Positions 39,231-53,896 of a DNA stretch of 64,000 nt are shown one piece after another. The position numbers were made by a program, and so were the translations under genes. Every line of letters begins with the position of its first letter. Position 1 is the first letter of the stretch. The notes beneath the pieces were generated by a model that was not told the origin of the DNA, ran no database searches, and saw only the letters and a program-made list of their open reading frames with translations. Source of the stretch: Pampus argenteus (Eukaryota; Chordata; Actinopteri; Scombriformes; Stromateidae); assembly GCA_036937835.1 (NCBI GenBank), contig CM072870.1:23102001-23166000 (forward strand). Reading direction: 5' to 3'.

Positions 39231-42200
39231 CCAGGGTACTTGGGTATCAGCGTCAGTCTTAATGAACCTGTCTCCAGGGGGCGGGGCCGGGGTAATGTCC
39301 CACACAAAGAGCTCCCGCTGGGCCACCGAGCCAACCAGAGGCCAACAGATTAACTTGCATTACATCAGCATCCCCACAATACACCTAATGAGGGAGGGAT
39401 TATGTGTGTTTATGTGTGTGTGTGTGTGTGTGTTGGCTCTCATGCCATTGCATCACTAATTAAATGCGATGACTCACTTTTTGCTGATTCAGTGTGCGTT
39501 CAGCTGTGTGAGCACAGACACGCACAGGAACAGACGCACATATTAGCGCGTATTTTGCATCGTTAAAGCTGCACTAAACAGCATTTTTATATTAACAGTG
39601 GATCAAATCACTGCAGTGTGTTTTATGTAAAAGAAGCACTGACTCTCTTTCTGACCTCTCGTCATCTGGAGCGTTTTACTGTCTTTTAGCTCCTTGTTTT
39701 GGTTTTGACTCATCAGTCCAGTTTCCAGCTGTAAGCAGCTGTTTTCAACAACAACAAAAACCCGTAAAATTCAGTTATGGTTGGATTTTTTATTACAGAT
39801 AATTGACTACATGGGTGCAGTATTAGATGATATGAGGTTATATTTATTGCAGCCTTGTATTTTGTCATCATTGTTTTGATATAAACTATGAAACAGGATT
39901 TTTTACCTGTCGTCAGGACGTCCATTATTTGCCTACGAACATGCAGTGAAAGGTTATTACTGAAATTTCAGGTGTGTTCACTTCCAGCTTTAGATAATCT
40001 GGATAAGATTTAGTTTTGCGTACAACCTGTACGATCATCTTACTGCTCATGTTTCCTGTTTTGTGGTAAATAACAGCAGAGTTGTGATAAAGTGGAATTT
40101 CCCTTTAAGATTACACAGTTTCTGACTTTTGCTTTGTATGAGAAAATTCTGTCTGAGTGTGTTTTTTGTGTGTTTCTTTGTGCTGTTTCCTGTGTTTTAA
40201 TAGACGCAATGTACTTCTGGTTCACATTACAACTATGTTTTTTTCCATCTTCAGTTTCGGCTTCATTCTTTCACATCTTCTCTTTTATTTCCTTTTATTT
40301 GGCTTCTCCTGCACACTTTAAAGTGGTGAGGGGGGACGTGTGTCTCCTGTGCAGAAGGACGCATGCTGCCTGTTGTAAGTTCATCTCTCCTTATCCTTTT
40401 TTTTTGTTCAGTATTCTCATTGGGCATTTCTACCTCTTGAGCTAGCAATGAGTTTTTGGATGCCGTGACCCAGATTTCTATCTGCTGTCAAGGAAAGAAA
40501 GCGGAGCATATAAAGGCAGCTTGGAGCCAAATCAACGATTTGAATCTATGAATGAATTAATTGGTGAAAGAAAGAGAAAGAAAAGACGGTGACAGTGAGT
40601 CATTAAATGAGAAGGGCAGACAGAAACAGAGGAGGGATGTTTGGGATGGCAGCACAATGGGAGCAGCGCTTGGTGCCCCGCATCTCTCTGTCACACCCCT
40701 CAAATTTAACCAGGGGTTGCCTGCCTGAGGTAATCAGGGGCGAGTGAAGGGACAAAAGACATCCGACTGCCCCCAACCGCTACTATCTGTCGGTCTCCTA
40801 CCACAATCGAGGATCGGTCGTACGTGGGTGCAGTTCATGTTTAGGAATAATGTTCCCCTCCTCGGTTAGTGCTGAAATAATCTGACAATCACGTCCGCTT
40901 TTCACATGAAACGAGGCTCACAAGTATAAACATATCGGTATTATTATCAATATTAGTACAACAAAAGTATGTCTGAACAAAACTGAAGCTAACGTTTCCA
41001 TCAGACCCTTTTTAATACATGTTTTTATTACTACATACAAGATACCTGAGGTTCAGTTCGGCTGCCAAAATGACCAAAATGTCTCCTTAGGTTCGATTTA
41101 TCTGAGCATCCAACAAAAAGCAACGTACCGAGATGATTTTTAATTATCAGTACTTTTAGTTATGTTTTAAATCTACCTGAAACATCCTCTCATCATGGCT
41201 GCAGGAGGAATTCACTCTTCTGTCTCCAGCAGCGTTTATTTGGTGTCTCTGACAGACGACGTCCAGCTGCAGCTTCAGCTTGATGGACATATTTGACTAA
41301 TCATCAGTTTTCAGTTCATAAGAAGTTCAAGTGAACAGTTAAGTAAAGCATGATTAGTTGATTTGTTTAGAGTTTCCCTTAAAATGTTCAAAGTAATCTG
41401 TCGTTACAGGAGGACAGGTCACTGAAATACATCCGCATGACTCGGTTTGTGAAGACGCAGTCTAAACTGGTCTCACAAATTTAGGATTACTAAATTATCA
41501 GGATAATAAAACTCACTTAGAGTCTATATGTAAAGTCTTCTGAAGTAAAAATAGCTCCTCTGGGTTTTACTTGTTGCATTTATCCAGCTAATTTAATAAT
41601 CCTGCCTTGTGAGACAGGCCTCAGGCATGATCCAGATCAAAGAAACTACAGGAGTGAGTGTGTGTCCTTATTCCGCAGTCAGCTGCTCCGGAGCTTCAAG
41701 TTTACTGAGGTTCGCCGTGATAATTACCAGATGTGTTCCTGAAATGGCTAATTTGTCTCACAAAATCGTACACGAGGCTACTGGATTACAGCTCGTCTCT
41801 TTCTGACCTCTACTTAGACTCCAACGTCTAGTTTTTACCTGGAACAGCTAATTGTGTCAGACAGGACTGATGAAATCTCACGGTCGTCTTAGTTTTCTCA
41901 TTACTGAACAGAGCTGAGTATTCAGGCTGAGCCCAGCCAGTATCAGCTGTCAGCGGCTCAGTCTCCACGCTGCCAGCCTGGCCGTCCTCCTCCAGACTCC
42001 CTGGCTGTGTTGGCTATGATGTCATGCTGCAGCGGGGGTGTGTTCGGGGGTGTGTTTGGGGTGTTGGGGGTGGAAGGCGCGGGGGCAGGATAACAATGAT
42101 GGCTGAACCCTTGACCTTCTGGTCGTGACCTTCTAGTGAGGAGTCACCAGCAGGGTGAAGCCTCTTTGCAGCAGCGGGGGAGGACCCTCACGTGGCGACT

Positions 42201-43180
42201 AGTGTGTTGTTAGCATTAGCCGGGGCTAATGGCCCGGGGTCTTGATCCCGAGGCCAGAAGGTCAGGCGAAGACCCTGAGCTAACACCTCTTTTTCTGAGT
42301 GGTCACATATCTGCACAACACAACACAGAAACACACAGGTAACTTGATGCACATACATACACTCATTCAAACACATACAGGAATGCATGCATACACACAC
42401 AATCCCATCCAGGTAAAGTTACCTCTAACATAAACATCTACACCCAAAGAAAGCAACACGCCCTCTTGGGGACACATTCCTGTATCCTGAGCCCCGCCAC
42501 AGATAAGCGTCTTTGTGACCGGGACACATGGGCCGAGTTTGGGCTAATTCAGCACCTGGGAACCCCTCTGCTCTCTTCCTCCACCCATGTCTAACTCCCT
42601 CTTTGGGAACAAACCCAGCCTTGTGCAACTCCCAACAATGTCAGTGACACTCTACACTGCCCCATTGCCACTAATTGTTAACTCACAATGCTTCCTGGTA
42701 TTGTGTTCAACAATGCCCACTCTGAATAGAGAGTCTAACCTACTTGTATTGTCGCTAATTGGTTTCTTGAGAGGAGTAGAAAATGGGGAGAGAAAGGGAG
42801 AGAGGAGATGTTGGTAATGGACTGCAGTTTCATTGGAGTTGCCAGTAAATAGAGTTCACAAAGGGCTTTGTGGGGTCGAGGGCCGAGGGTCGGAGGTGAA
42901 AAAGAAGAGGTGCACCTGCACTCTCCACAGGGCTACAATGAGCTTATTCAGCTGCTCTGACCAGCAGGACGATGGAGGACAGAGACAGAAGATGTCCCAC
43001 AGCCCCAGAGAGACACACAGAGTTAAACAGACAGAGAGAAATAAAAGGGAGAGAAAGAGGGAGGGAGGGAGGGAGGGAGGGAGTATAAATGGCTTCCCTG
43101 CATCTTTACATCTTAAAGTGATACGACTATTACTGTATTCTTCTGTTAAATAAATATGGAGACACAAATCATGCTACAGT
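38097..43180. other. Intergenic region
   Basis: No gene supported. (CA)n tracts lie at about 39001-39027 and 39195-39224, a (TG)n at 39413-39432 and a (GGGA)n run at about 43061-43081. Several 200-400-bp stretches of balanced base composition (for example 40640-40830 and 42190-42720) could be conserved regulatory DNA, but I cannot test that here. Confidence 0.5.
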
Positions 43181-43502
43181 AAAAAGAAGAGAAGAAGAAG
43201 GCAAGAAAAGAGTAAAAAAAAGTAAAACTGAGAAGTAAAGAGAGTGAATAGAAGAGAAAACTGATGTGGAAGGGGATAAAAAAAGAGGAAGAAAAGGAGT
43301 TGAAGAAGGAGACAACGGAGAAAATGGGAAGAAAGGACGAGTGGAGGAAAAAAGGAAAGAGATGTGGAGGAAGGAAAGATTGAAAAAGAAAAAAAAGGTG
43401 GAAAGAAAAGGGAAAAAAGAAGAAAATGAGAAGAAAAGGGAAAATTAAGAGAGGAGAGGAACTGAGGAGAGGAGAAGAGAGGAGAAGAGAGGAGAGGGGA
43501 GG
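43181..43502 (+). repeat. Long polypurine tract
   Basis: About 320 bases, overwhelmingly A and G on this strand, grading from AAG-rich to GGAGA-rich repeats. Open frames on both strands (Lys/Glu/Arg on +, Phe/Ser/Leu on -) follow from the composition and are not genes. Confidence 0.93.
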
Positions 43503-43689
43503 CATCTGGCTGACTGAGGCTGACACAGATATGACCCACCTACACACAGGTGAGTGAGAACCTGAAAATGGAAACCAAAGTGGAAAAACTTTACAGCAGA
43601 AATAAACGTGTTTACAGCCTGGTTTTAAACCTGTTTTTCGCTAGCTAAATTTAGCATCAGCATTATCACAGTCAACTATAGACTGTAAG

Positions 43690-43880
43690 CTGTAATGCTA
43701 ACCAAGCTAGCAGTTAGCATTAGGGTCAGCTCCACCCTCTCGCCCAGATATGTTCACGTCAGGCTCCAGAAATCATAGATGCTGACAGCCAAAATACAAA
43801 GTTGAGGCTTCAGAATGGGACGGGTGACATCATGGTGGTTACGTCCATGACTTTATATTACAATGTGGTTGGAGAGTGAA
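43690..43880 (-). repeat. Dispersed repeat (GACGTAGCC family), reverse copy
   Basis: GGGTGACATCATGGTGGTTA followed by CGTCCATGACTTTATATTAC resembles the reverse complement of the sequence at about 47100-47170. It is therefore an opposite-orientation copy of the same family. Limits are approximate. Confidence 0.5.
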
Positions 43881-44513
43881 AGACTGAGTTAAAGGTGAAC
43901 TCTGCTTTTGTATTTCTCTTCACACGTTCATGCATCATGAGTTCACGCCGTACGTGTGTCGTGTTTTCTGAGCACACCTCTGTGTGACATTTTCTACATA
44001 CATTCGTTTGTTTGTGTAATCTGTGTCTCTGCAAATGCGACTACACACGTGTAAAAATGTGCATATTCAGACAAATATTTGTGCTGAGCTATGTGTGCAT
44101 ACTGTGGTCACAGCTTTTAATCTGAAGCTTTATGGCCATAATTTAATCATAATTATTTAATGACTGGGTTATATTCAAAAATGAGACGTGACCTCATCAG
44201 AAATCAACTGTGTTTTTTTAGTTTTGTGTTTAATCTTTTCAGGAAAAACATTCATAGTTTTGCACTAAGATCAACACCGAGATGACAGAATAACAAAAGA
44301 TGTGAAAAAATTATTGAAAATGAAAGTAATGACTCCTTTCTCACCTCCGCTGCATTCCACGACCGCATACTTATGTCACATAAATTACAATTACAACCGT
44401 TTAGCTCAGTTGGTGGCCGAAACTTTTCCCCTTTGCACTTTGGTCTTTGCATTAAATTATACTAAATTGGTTGCATACATGGATGTGTATGCACATTCGT
44501 CAGTGCGTCCGGA

Positions 44514-44514
<1 letters not shown>

Positions 44515-44564
<50 letters not shown>
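44515..44564 (+). repeat. (CA)n microsatellite
   Basis: About 25 perfect CA units. Confidence 0.97.
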
Positions 44565-44567
<3 letters not shown>

Positions 44568-47097
44568 TCCAAAAACTATTAAAAACACAAAGAGCCACAC
44601 TGCTGCACTGGGTGACATGTTCCTTTGCACCACAGGCAATAGTTACAGTAGTTTATTTTGAAATAACAGTTGTCACATTTTCAGTCTCTGGAGAGTAGTT
44701 CTGTGTAAGGCCACTGCTGTGCTTGTTGTGCAACATACTGTGTCACAATCTCCTGACCTTTATATTTACAATGTAGTAAAAAGTTGTTGATTTTTATTTA
44801 TATATATAGTCAACCAAAAAGTAACGATTAGACGTACGCAGTAATAAGACATTGATGACCTGACATTCAGTAATGATTGGACCTGGCCAAAAGAGGTCAG
44901 CAGTATATATGCAATTGCTTACCATAAGCTGTTATAGCTTTAGAGTTGGTAACAGGATGCACAGCAAGCTTTGGCAGAGGGTGACCATCGGCCCAGTTGT
45001 TGATAGACCTTGATGGAGGTTGCTGCACCTACTCTAAATGAATGACCTGAATAATCTCAGAGGCTCTAAATGATAGCTAAACCAATATTTGGACATGTGA
45101 TTATTATCTGTGGTCAGAAAAAGAGGGGAACAAGGTCAGAGAAAAGGTCAGCCTGGTTTTTTATCCAAGACAAGAGTCGACAGGGAGAAAAATAACCAAG
45201 TCTGATAGCATTTTATGCAAGATGGAAAGAGTAACAGGGAGTCCATTATCAATGCTAGAGGGGGGGACTTTAAAATGCCTTTAAGCAACAGTTTAATGGC
45301 CAGATTGGAGAACAGGCTGGGAAAAGATGAGTCATCATTAAAGCGGATACCAGCAACCAGACCTCTTATCATACTGTGGCTTGAAACATCCATGCAAAAG
45401 GCAAATAAATGCACAAACACACACAGAACACGGAAACAAGGTTTTTCAAGCAAAAACTCAGGTTTTCAGGGTAGAGGCAGCTAGACCTGTCTAATAGAAA
45501 ACCTGGTAGACTGTAAATATGACTGCAGGAAGAACTGGTTGAACGGAGGGTTAATGTTTCTAGAGCCTTGAAGACCTGGAAACTAAAGCACATAACAGGC
45601 CGTCATTATACAATCTTTCGTGACAGATAACCATCTCATAAATGGCATGTTTCCAATTATTAATAATGCCTTCGACTGTTTCAATGTCGCACTGGACTGC
45701 AGGGTTCTCAGGTTCATTACAGGTGATGGCTACACCCATCACTGCTAAAATAAGGTCATCTGGCCTCCTCTTTATGTTGGACGTGATCAGCACTTTGAAC
45801 CACGACGATTCTGCTGCAGAGGACGACACTGATCTCGGATGAGCGCCTTTCTCAAATGTGTAGAAAAACACATGTATGTAAATGCACACATATATGACAC
45901 ATATGAGCTGGTTGTTAACAATGTGCACCTTGCGGATACGGCCGTCAGCTGTTTCTCCCTGAGAGGAGGCTGAACTTTGGACACGGCCCCATATTTTTAG
46001 GGGAAAAATGGTATCAGAGGACAGCGAGACTCTGAATGACCCACCGTGACACGACCACAGTCTCTACCTTATAAGGACTCCGTTTATAACCTCATGTTTT
46101 CCGTGCATTTAAGTTCCTTTGTTGAACAAAGTGAACTTTTCTCTATCAGTGAGCTTATTTGGTATTTCTTCACTGAATGAAGCTCGGGGGATTCATAACA
46201 AGGCAACATGTGTCATGTACTCATTTCCTGCTAGTTCATGTTGTTAATATCTTCTTTTTTTCCTTCACCAGATCCCTCTTTCATTCCACTTCTCTCTTTT
46301 GTTTTCTTAGACCATTTTTGGTATCTAAAGACCTATCATAGTTTTTGTACATCTCACTTTAAGGAATCTGCCTTAACTTTGAGCAATAACAGATAACTCT
46401 TGCTGTCTTTTTCCCTTAAACTTCACACAGACACACAAACCTATAAACCTATAAACACACACACACACACACTGATACACACTCTTGTGTTATATATTAC
46501 CATGAAGTCCCAAGGCCATGTTTTTGTTTCCGTTGTAAATGTAACAGGGTAAATGCAGCCACTGCTGACAGAGGAGTCCAGACTCTGGAGACACTCCCAG
46601 AATGTAAAGCCTGCAGTATTGCATGGCTGCACTTACTGGTTGGAAAGAGTATGTGTTACAGTACAGTGTGTTATACTGCATCTATACCTATGTGTGTTTC
46701 TACTGCATGTACGCAAAAAACATTCACATATATCTGAACATATTCGTGTATACTGTGACTATAAGCATCATCTAGGTTCTGTATGTGTACTTCTAGGCTG
46801 TTGTGAGATGACAGGCACCTCCTAGAGAATATAAGTACATGTTGGGGATGTGGAGATATTACATGAGGCCAACAAGACCTCTGATTGGCTTCTTGTGTTT
46901 TCTCCTACATTTTTCCAATGCCAGTAGAGATTGTGGTAACACTGTTTGATACAGCCTACAATTTACAGTGTCATTTTGTTGGATGAATCAGGTCACTTTT
47001 AATCACTAAGAAAATGCTTAAGCTGCATTCAGACAGACATTAGCTTTGCGTGAAAAAACGCAGACTTCTCATTCATTGAAATGGAGAGAGTGTATCG

Positions 47098-47480
47098 ACG
47101 CCATAGACTTTATATATATATATATATGTATATATTGATGGACGTAGCCAGGTGAAGTCGCCCATTGGTTTGCATTGGAGCCGGTGTAAAGCCCAGAGTT
47201 GTAGTTTGGTGTTGCCTTTCACGCTGTAGAAGCACACGGCGCTACTTCAGACCAACCTAATGCTCACCTGCAACACCGAGCACTAAAAACTTGAGCTAAC
47301 AGTTGACTAAATTGTGCAGGTTATTTAATCGGTTAACAACAAACTTACCAAAATATTGCAACTCTGTGCGAGTCCTGGAGGTGGGAGAGCAGCAGGTGAG
47401 CCAACTGTCAATCAGGGCTGTCAATCACCGCCCACCCTGCAGACATCAAACCTACTGTAAGCCGTCAAATCTTATGCACG
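47098..47480 (+). repeat. Dispersed repeat (GACGTAGCC family)
   Basis: CGCCATAGACTTTATATATA, then TATTGATGGACGTAGCCAGG and CGCCCATTGGTTTGCATTGG, reminiscent of an abundant fish non-autonomous repeat placed by memory. The right limit is uncertain. Confidence 0.5.
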
Positions 47481-50400
47481 GAGCAATAATTTCAAAATCA
47501 CCACCAGTTCACATCTCGTTGAAATAAATGATTGCGTCCGTTGGTGGCTTCAAGCTGTGTTGTTGCCGCTTTGTTAAACCTGATGCAACTTTTTGTTGTG
47601 TTGCAACATGACATCATCCATTGCTGCGTTAGCCAATCACATACATGCAGGGCACGTTGCTGTCGGATTGATTTGTAACACAAAAGCTGCTGTTTCTGCT
47701 GTTTCTGAAAGATGAAAAAGTCACATAGAAAACACCACATTTCATCATCTATATAATCATCTATAACCAGACATTAAACATTAAGATAGTATATAACAGC
47801 ACTGACAAACCACCCAATTACTCCACATTTAGACACGATGTCTTCTTAGATAAGAAATAGGAATAAATTCCCACTCCTCCGTTTTAACAGAAAAGTACAA
47901 ATCTGGCTTTACAATTGGAGATACAGTAGAGACACAGTAGAAAATAGATGCAGCAATAGATGCCGAAGCAAGAGGGAGCAGAAAAAAAGATTGAAAAGAA
48001 GGGGGGATGGGGGAAGAGAGAGCACAGATACAGCAATATAGGGGAATGGGTGAGGGGAATGGGTGAGGGGTGTGCTATGTGGCTCTAAGAGAGTCAGTGC
48101 ATGAGATAGTGAAAAAGTGGGTGAGTGGAAAAGAGACAGAGAGCAAGTTAGAGGTGTTGGTGCTTTTTAAATAGCCTACGTGGAACACCAAATCCCCTCA
48201 GCAGCACAAATCAGCTGACTGACTGCCACTTGCCAAAGAGTAGGTGGGGGTGGCGGGGAGGGCAGGGCTTATAACTCTCTCCACTGACACATTCACCATG
48301 TGGAGACGACAGAGAGCTTTATCCATGTTGGCCCGAGAGAACTCTATCCTGTCTAAACATAGACCTCCTGGTGCACCGAGGGAGCACGAAGAAGACTGGC
48401 ATAGACGAAAAAACAGGGGGAAAGAAAGAATAAGAAGAGAATAAGAAGAGATCAGCTGTCTTTCTCTTTTCCTGCCATGCTGTCACTAATCATACGTTCA
48501 CGTGACCTATTTATCTGGCGGTGATATGATCTGCATTTTATAGCTTTAATCAGCTTTTGTCAGTATGATTATTATTACTCTTTTTTACAGAGATTTTGTG
48601 CAAAAATCTTCACATTATCAAGTCCTGTTTTTGCCTGTTTTTGGCCACTCCTATAAACACGAATGTCTAATGTCACTGACTGTGTGATGAAGTTACACCA
48701 TTGGTCGAGTGTTGGAGTTTCCCCATTGGCCATTTCTTTCAAAATAATCGAACACTGGGAGCTCCAACCTGTGGTCCGTGCACACATTTGCATTTCATAC
48801 GTGTGCACTAATAAACAGGATAGTTTTTAAAACTTTTTCAGGTGAGAAAGATTTGTTGTTTTTTCCAAATAGCACCTGTTATGTGTTATGTGACTTTTAC
48901 ATGAAAAGAGAGGATCAGTCCTACTGTCTGCATCCACACGTTACATGTTATATCATATAAAAATAATAATAAAAGTGACATAACAACAGATATACTCAGT
49001 GAGTTTTATGCTAGTTTGCAGAAATCTTAGCCGCTTCTTTCTTTGTTTTTTTTATTTATTTATTTTTCTCACATGCTGCAGCAGATTATGTAATATTGTT
49101 TTGCAGCGTGTGCGTTTGCTGGCATCGGTCAGTCAGAGGCTGCAGCTTCATCTGCTATCACGTCTCCTGTGAAGCTCCAGCAGAGCCGTGATGGTGAAAC
49201 ACTCAAAAGGCACTGAAGGTGGGTGAGAAAGGGAGCACTGGAATGAGAAGAAACAGAGCTATATGTGGTATATGTTGGTTTTTTTTCACTCTGTCTCCCT
49301 CTCTCCTGAAGTCCAGCTGGTTTCCTGCTTTCCCAGAATAATGCACAGTTTATGAGGCAGGCAGAGGGCCATGCTTTATAAATGGCACTGCCTAAACCCC
49401 TATGCTCGCCTTCTCCCTCTCCGTCACCCTCCTCCACCCTCCTCCATGGCAGCTCATGGCGTTGGTGGGAGGATAGTGCGTGTGCTTGCCTGAAAGTGTC
49501 CGTCTACTGTGGGTCTACAGAGGTAGGGAGGTGTTTTGTAAAGGTGGTACAGCAGTTCAGGCATGTTATACCTTTTTAGATTTTTGGGCTTTTTCAGATT
49601 CCTACCATAGCAGCGTCCCACTTTATCACACTTTCCTCCTCACACTTGTCAGCTTGCTGTGAAAGGTGACCGGCAAACTGTCACCCCCCCCTATTCCTGA
49701 AATGCTCCCTTGAAGCATTTCCCCGAATATGAAACATATTCCACGGAGTCGATAGTAAATCTTCAGACTCGTCCGTCTCGTCTTACTCGGGATTGTCGCC
49801 TCAGTTTTCACCCTGCAATCACTCGGCTCTCAACCTTTCCCTTCTCTTCTACATCGAGAGACTAACATCTTGGAGGATGAGGTTGGAAAAAATGCTTAGC
49901 CGTGCTTAATGAATATCAGAGACGAGTGTGTCACATGTTTGTGGTTCATATCCTGTTATCTCAAAGGCTCATAACACAAATCCCAAACATTATTAAGAAA
50001 AAATGAAAGAAGGATGATCCAAGTTTTAGCCAAGAACTTTGATTCCAGTTGGACCGAACAGAAAAAGGCTGAATGTGAAAAGTTTCTGCTGTTTTAGACT
50101 TTAAATGTTGTTTTTTTTGTAACCGTCTATGAAGATTTATTAGCACACTTTTGAAAATTGCTTGAGTCGTGTAATTCATCATAGTTAAAAGTTGATTGAG
50201 TGTATTTTTGTTCAAGCCCGTCTGCATTGACATGAAACAGTAATGAATGCAGACATGATGCTCGCTTTAAATGGCAAAACGCTCCATCTTACTGCTGAGA
50301 ATATTAAGCTGTTTTCAATATAACTCCACTCATTTCTATAATTAAATGTCTCTTGTTTCTTTACCAGTACAGTAACCTGCATTAGTCTGAGATACTGACA

Positions 50401-52744
50401 CTCAGGATTATGGATTGTTGGTAATTTGTGTTATTACAGATGTCACATTGGTTTTGAATCAGGGTTTGTTCACTTTGGCTCTCGACACACATTCGGACAG
50501 TTTAAGAGTCGCTGTTAAAAATCACCAGTATGGTCCCTTAAGTATGACAAATGCTACGAGCAACAGTCCAGGCATTCTCTCACAGACAAACATTCAAAAG
50601 CATGCAGGCATGCAGCACACTCATGTAACGAATGAGAGGAATGCGCACACACTCATCTTAACACACACACACACACACACACACTGAAAATCAAAGCTGG
50701 CATGCATCACGCATACAGTGACTGAGTGGACTGACGTGTGAGGTGAGGGCTGCAGCGTCCTGCGGCCCCGCTGAGGAACATAATAAAATGCACTTTGATT
50801 ACATTCCTCCGCGACCGGTCGTATCCCTCTTTTCATTCTCCTCGCTGCCAACGAGTGTTTTATGCACAGCAGCTCTGTTTTCATGATGCAGGCCAGCGAT
50901 CTGGAGCCTGTGGGGGTGACTCAACCATGATGCATCCTTTTGATGTCCTGTGCTTAAGACCTCCCAACATTTTATGTCCCACCTGCCACTTAGGTTAGAG
51001 GTGGGGGTGGTGGAGCAGAGGGAGGTATTAAAAAAAAAAGAAATGTAAAGAAGAGTGAGGCTGCAGGATTAGTGCATATAGTGTGTGGCTAACGTGTTTA
51101 ATGACATGCATGCATGACTGTATGTATATACCCAGGCTGGAGGGGTTAACCCTTCGATGGCTTCAGAGAGTCTGTATTTGTGCTGAGCTGGTATGAAAAT
51201 ATGTCTTCTATCAATCAGATTGTTTTAATGCATTTGTAATGTTTTATTTATTCAGTTTTTCCTCTTTTTCTTGCCTTACTCTTTTTACTTTCATTGTGTC
51301 TGTGTTGGTTTAACTTTAACTGTAATCAAGTCTGTCCTGAGCTGTTTTCTACCATTCAACGATGTTACTGGTTTCTTATTATTTCATTTCAGATCCTCTT
51401 TCTCCTCGTTTGTTTCTCCTTTCTGTCATATTCTTCTCTTATAGTAAAAAAAAGCAACACTAATAACACGTTGCCAATAAAGCAACGCTCCAGATATCAT
51501 GCAGTTTCCAGTTTCTTCCGTGTATATATATATGTATATTCATTTATGTAACATGCTGCAACCATTCAAGGCAACCGTAAGACTGTTCTGTTTTATTTGC
51601 TCCTCATCTTTTTCATTGAGTGTCAGTATTTTTATGGTCTTATTCTGTTCTCTTCTTCATTTAGCGTCTGTATTGGTTCATGTAACACTGGCTAATTATG
51701 CTGAGCAGGACTCTCTTTTAAAAAAGGTTTTAGTAGATCTTTAGAGGATTCTGGTTAAATAATGGTCAAATAAATAACAATTAAATGCTTCATTACATTT
51801 TAAGCCACATTACCTTGGATGCATTACATCAGTGACTCCGCCCTCTGCATTGCATTTTGAGTAAAATAAGTCTGACTGTTTTCTTCTGCTTTTGATCAAA
51901 CTAACAGATGATTTGACCAAAGTGAATTTCTTTTTTAACCCTTTAACTGCACAGCTCAGGAGGCAGGACATCAGTCCGGCTGCCAGGTTAGTCATTGGTT
52001 GTGGCGAGATGATTGACAGCCTGCACGGCTGAGCTGTGATTGGCTGCTGAAACCTCCTGATTTGTCTCCACCAGTCCTCATCAGTCAGGTGACTGTGACA
52101 CGTTGTAAAATCAATGTTATCAATCTGTCCTCACAATCAGCAGGACCACCGTTAACTGATGGCAGAAATTTATCAATGCAATAAATTGTTCCTCTTTCAC
52201 TAATTTAAACTTCTCTAGCTTGTTTGTGGTTTATTACAGAATTGATTTATCAGGAGATAGTGTGAGGATCAAATGGCTTATGAGCTGTTACCAACTGATC
52301 CCGTTTCTTTTTAACTCTTGGCCTCATAAACACTGAATCTTTGTGATTCCTCTTGGACAGATATGGTCATTACTGAGGTATAAACTGCAGGTTTGTGACG
52401 TCTCTGGTGTCAGTTTGACTCACAATCGTCACCATGTGACGCTGTTTCTCGTCTCTCGCGTCTTTTTTTGTTAGCAAAATTTAACCTAATAAGGTAAAAG
52501 TGCCTCATAAATAATGTTGTTTTGACACAGGTTGAGGTTAAGAGAATAACACAATGACTCGTCCACCCGTTTTGGGTGTGTGTGCGTATATACAAATGAC
52601 ATTAATGAGTGTCTGTGTGATGTGAAATGTCCTTTATCACAGTGCAGACCAGGTGGTTTATTGCACAATATGAAGAATGTTTTTATCACGTTTAGACATC
52701 TGTATTAGTCAGACCTGATGTATTGGTTATGCCCTTTTGCTCCT

Positions 52745-52787
<43 letters not shown>

Positions 52788-53014
52788 GGGTTTTCATCTC
52801 TTCAAGGGGACATTGTCTTATATTGATTTCCTGGAGACTTATCCTAACCTTAACCATACTTTAACAAGACCCTTAACAAAACCCTTAACTTTAAACCAAG
52901 TCTTTATTATAAAATCTATGATCTACATTAAGGGGACTTAATAACCCAACTTAAGACCCAACAATATGACTGTGTAAACAGATTTATGTCCCCACAACAT
53001 GATAAATACCTGGA

Positions 53015-53047
<33 letters not shown>

Positions 53048-53896
53048 GTGCAGAGTAAGCAGTAACCACGGTTCTCCAATAACATGGTCAAATTATGTGT
53101 TTCATCAACTGTATAATAAAAACTTCATATTTGATGCAGTGCCTCAGGGTTTCATATTCTTTTAATTTTATTATCAAAGGTTTGTATCAAAGTTCAAAAT
53201 ACAGAATATGATAATAAAAAAATAATTTATTTACTTGACATTAAGCAGAGAGTTCACCAACACTGTTGAGTCGGATTAAAGGAAAATTATTAGGTCTATT
53301 GTTGTTGTTGTTGTTGTTGTTGATTAGGACTAGGGTTGAGGGTCATTTCCACTGGGGATGGGGTAAAGTGGGGTGGGGGGCATGTTTTCCTGCCTCGTAC
53401 CATTTCACTGGGTTTTAAAGAATGACTCCAGCTATTATTTATTTTATTATTATTGTTTATTTATTTCTGCGTCCAGTTCAGCTATCATCCAACACCAGGG
53501 ACCGTTTGCATTTTTCAGTTCTGAGAAAAAGTGGAAGTGTTCCCTAAAATAGAACAATTCATACGACATAAAATACAGTATACAGGTATAACCAATACTC
53601 AATACTAGACTTATCGTAGGGAACCGACCAGCACGTGTCAGGAAGGCGTTGTTAGCGGCTGTTGTTTACACAGTGCTGCATTGGCTCATGTGTTCGACCA
53701 ATCACTGTACACCGGTGCCTTTGCATTGACGTTATATTCATCGTGCTGCCTGTCATAAAGTCAGAATATAAAATGCTATCCACCAAAACAAAAAATGTAT
53801 ATGCTTTCTTTTTCAGCACTGATCCGACAGATCAAACTTCTTGCTAAGTTGCACTCGAGGGGCTCCGTGGGCACATACAGTATATATACATGCATA
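47481..53896. other. Intergenic region
   Basis: No gene supported. (CA)n tracts at about 50661-50685, 52746-52784 and 53018-53045, and a (GTT)n at about 53301-53321. Confidence 0.5.
52746..52784 (+). repeat. (CA)n microsatellite
   Basis: About 19 perfect CA units. Confidence 0.96.

Larger units (their letters stand above)
43503..47090. other. Intergenic region
   Basis: No gene supported. Contains the repeat copy at about 43690-43880 and a (CA)n at 44515-44564. A minus-strand open frame at 45560-45928 has no family resemblance that I recognise. Confidence 0.5.

Noticed and set aside
43146..43547. 121- and 133-codon minus-strand frames rich in Phe, Leu and Ser
   Set aside because: They translate the polypyrimidine strand of the purine tract; no membrane-protein family pattern beyond composition.
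45560..45928. 122-codon minus-strand frame as a gene
   Set aside because: No known domain, no splice partner and no supporting codon or promoter signal; left as unassigned.
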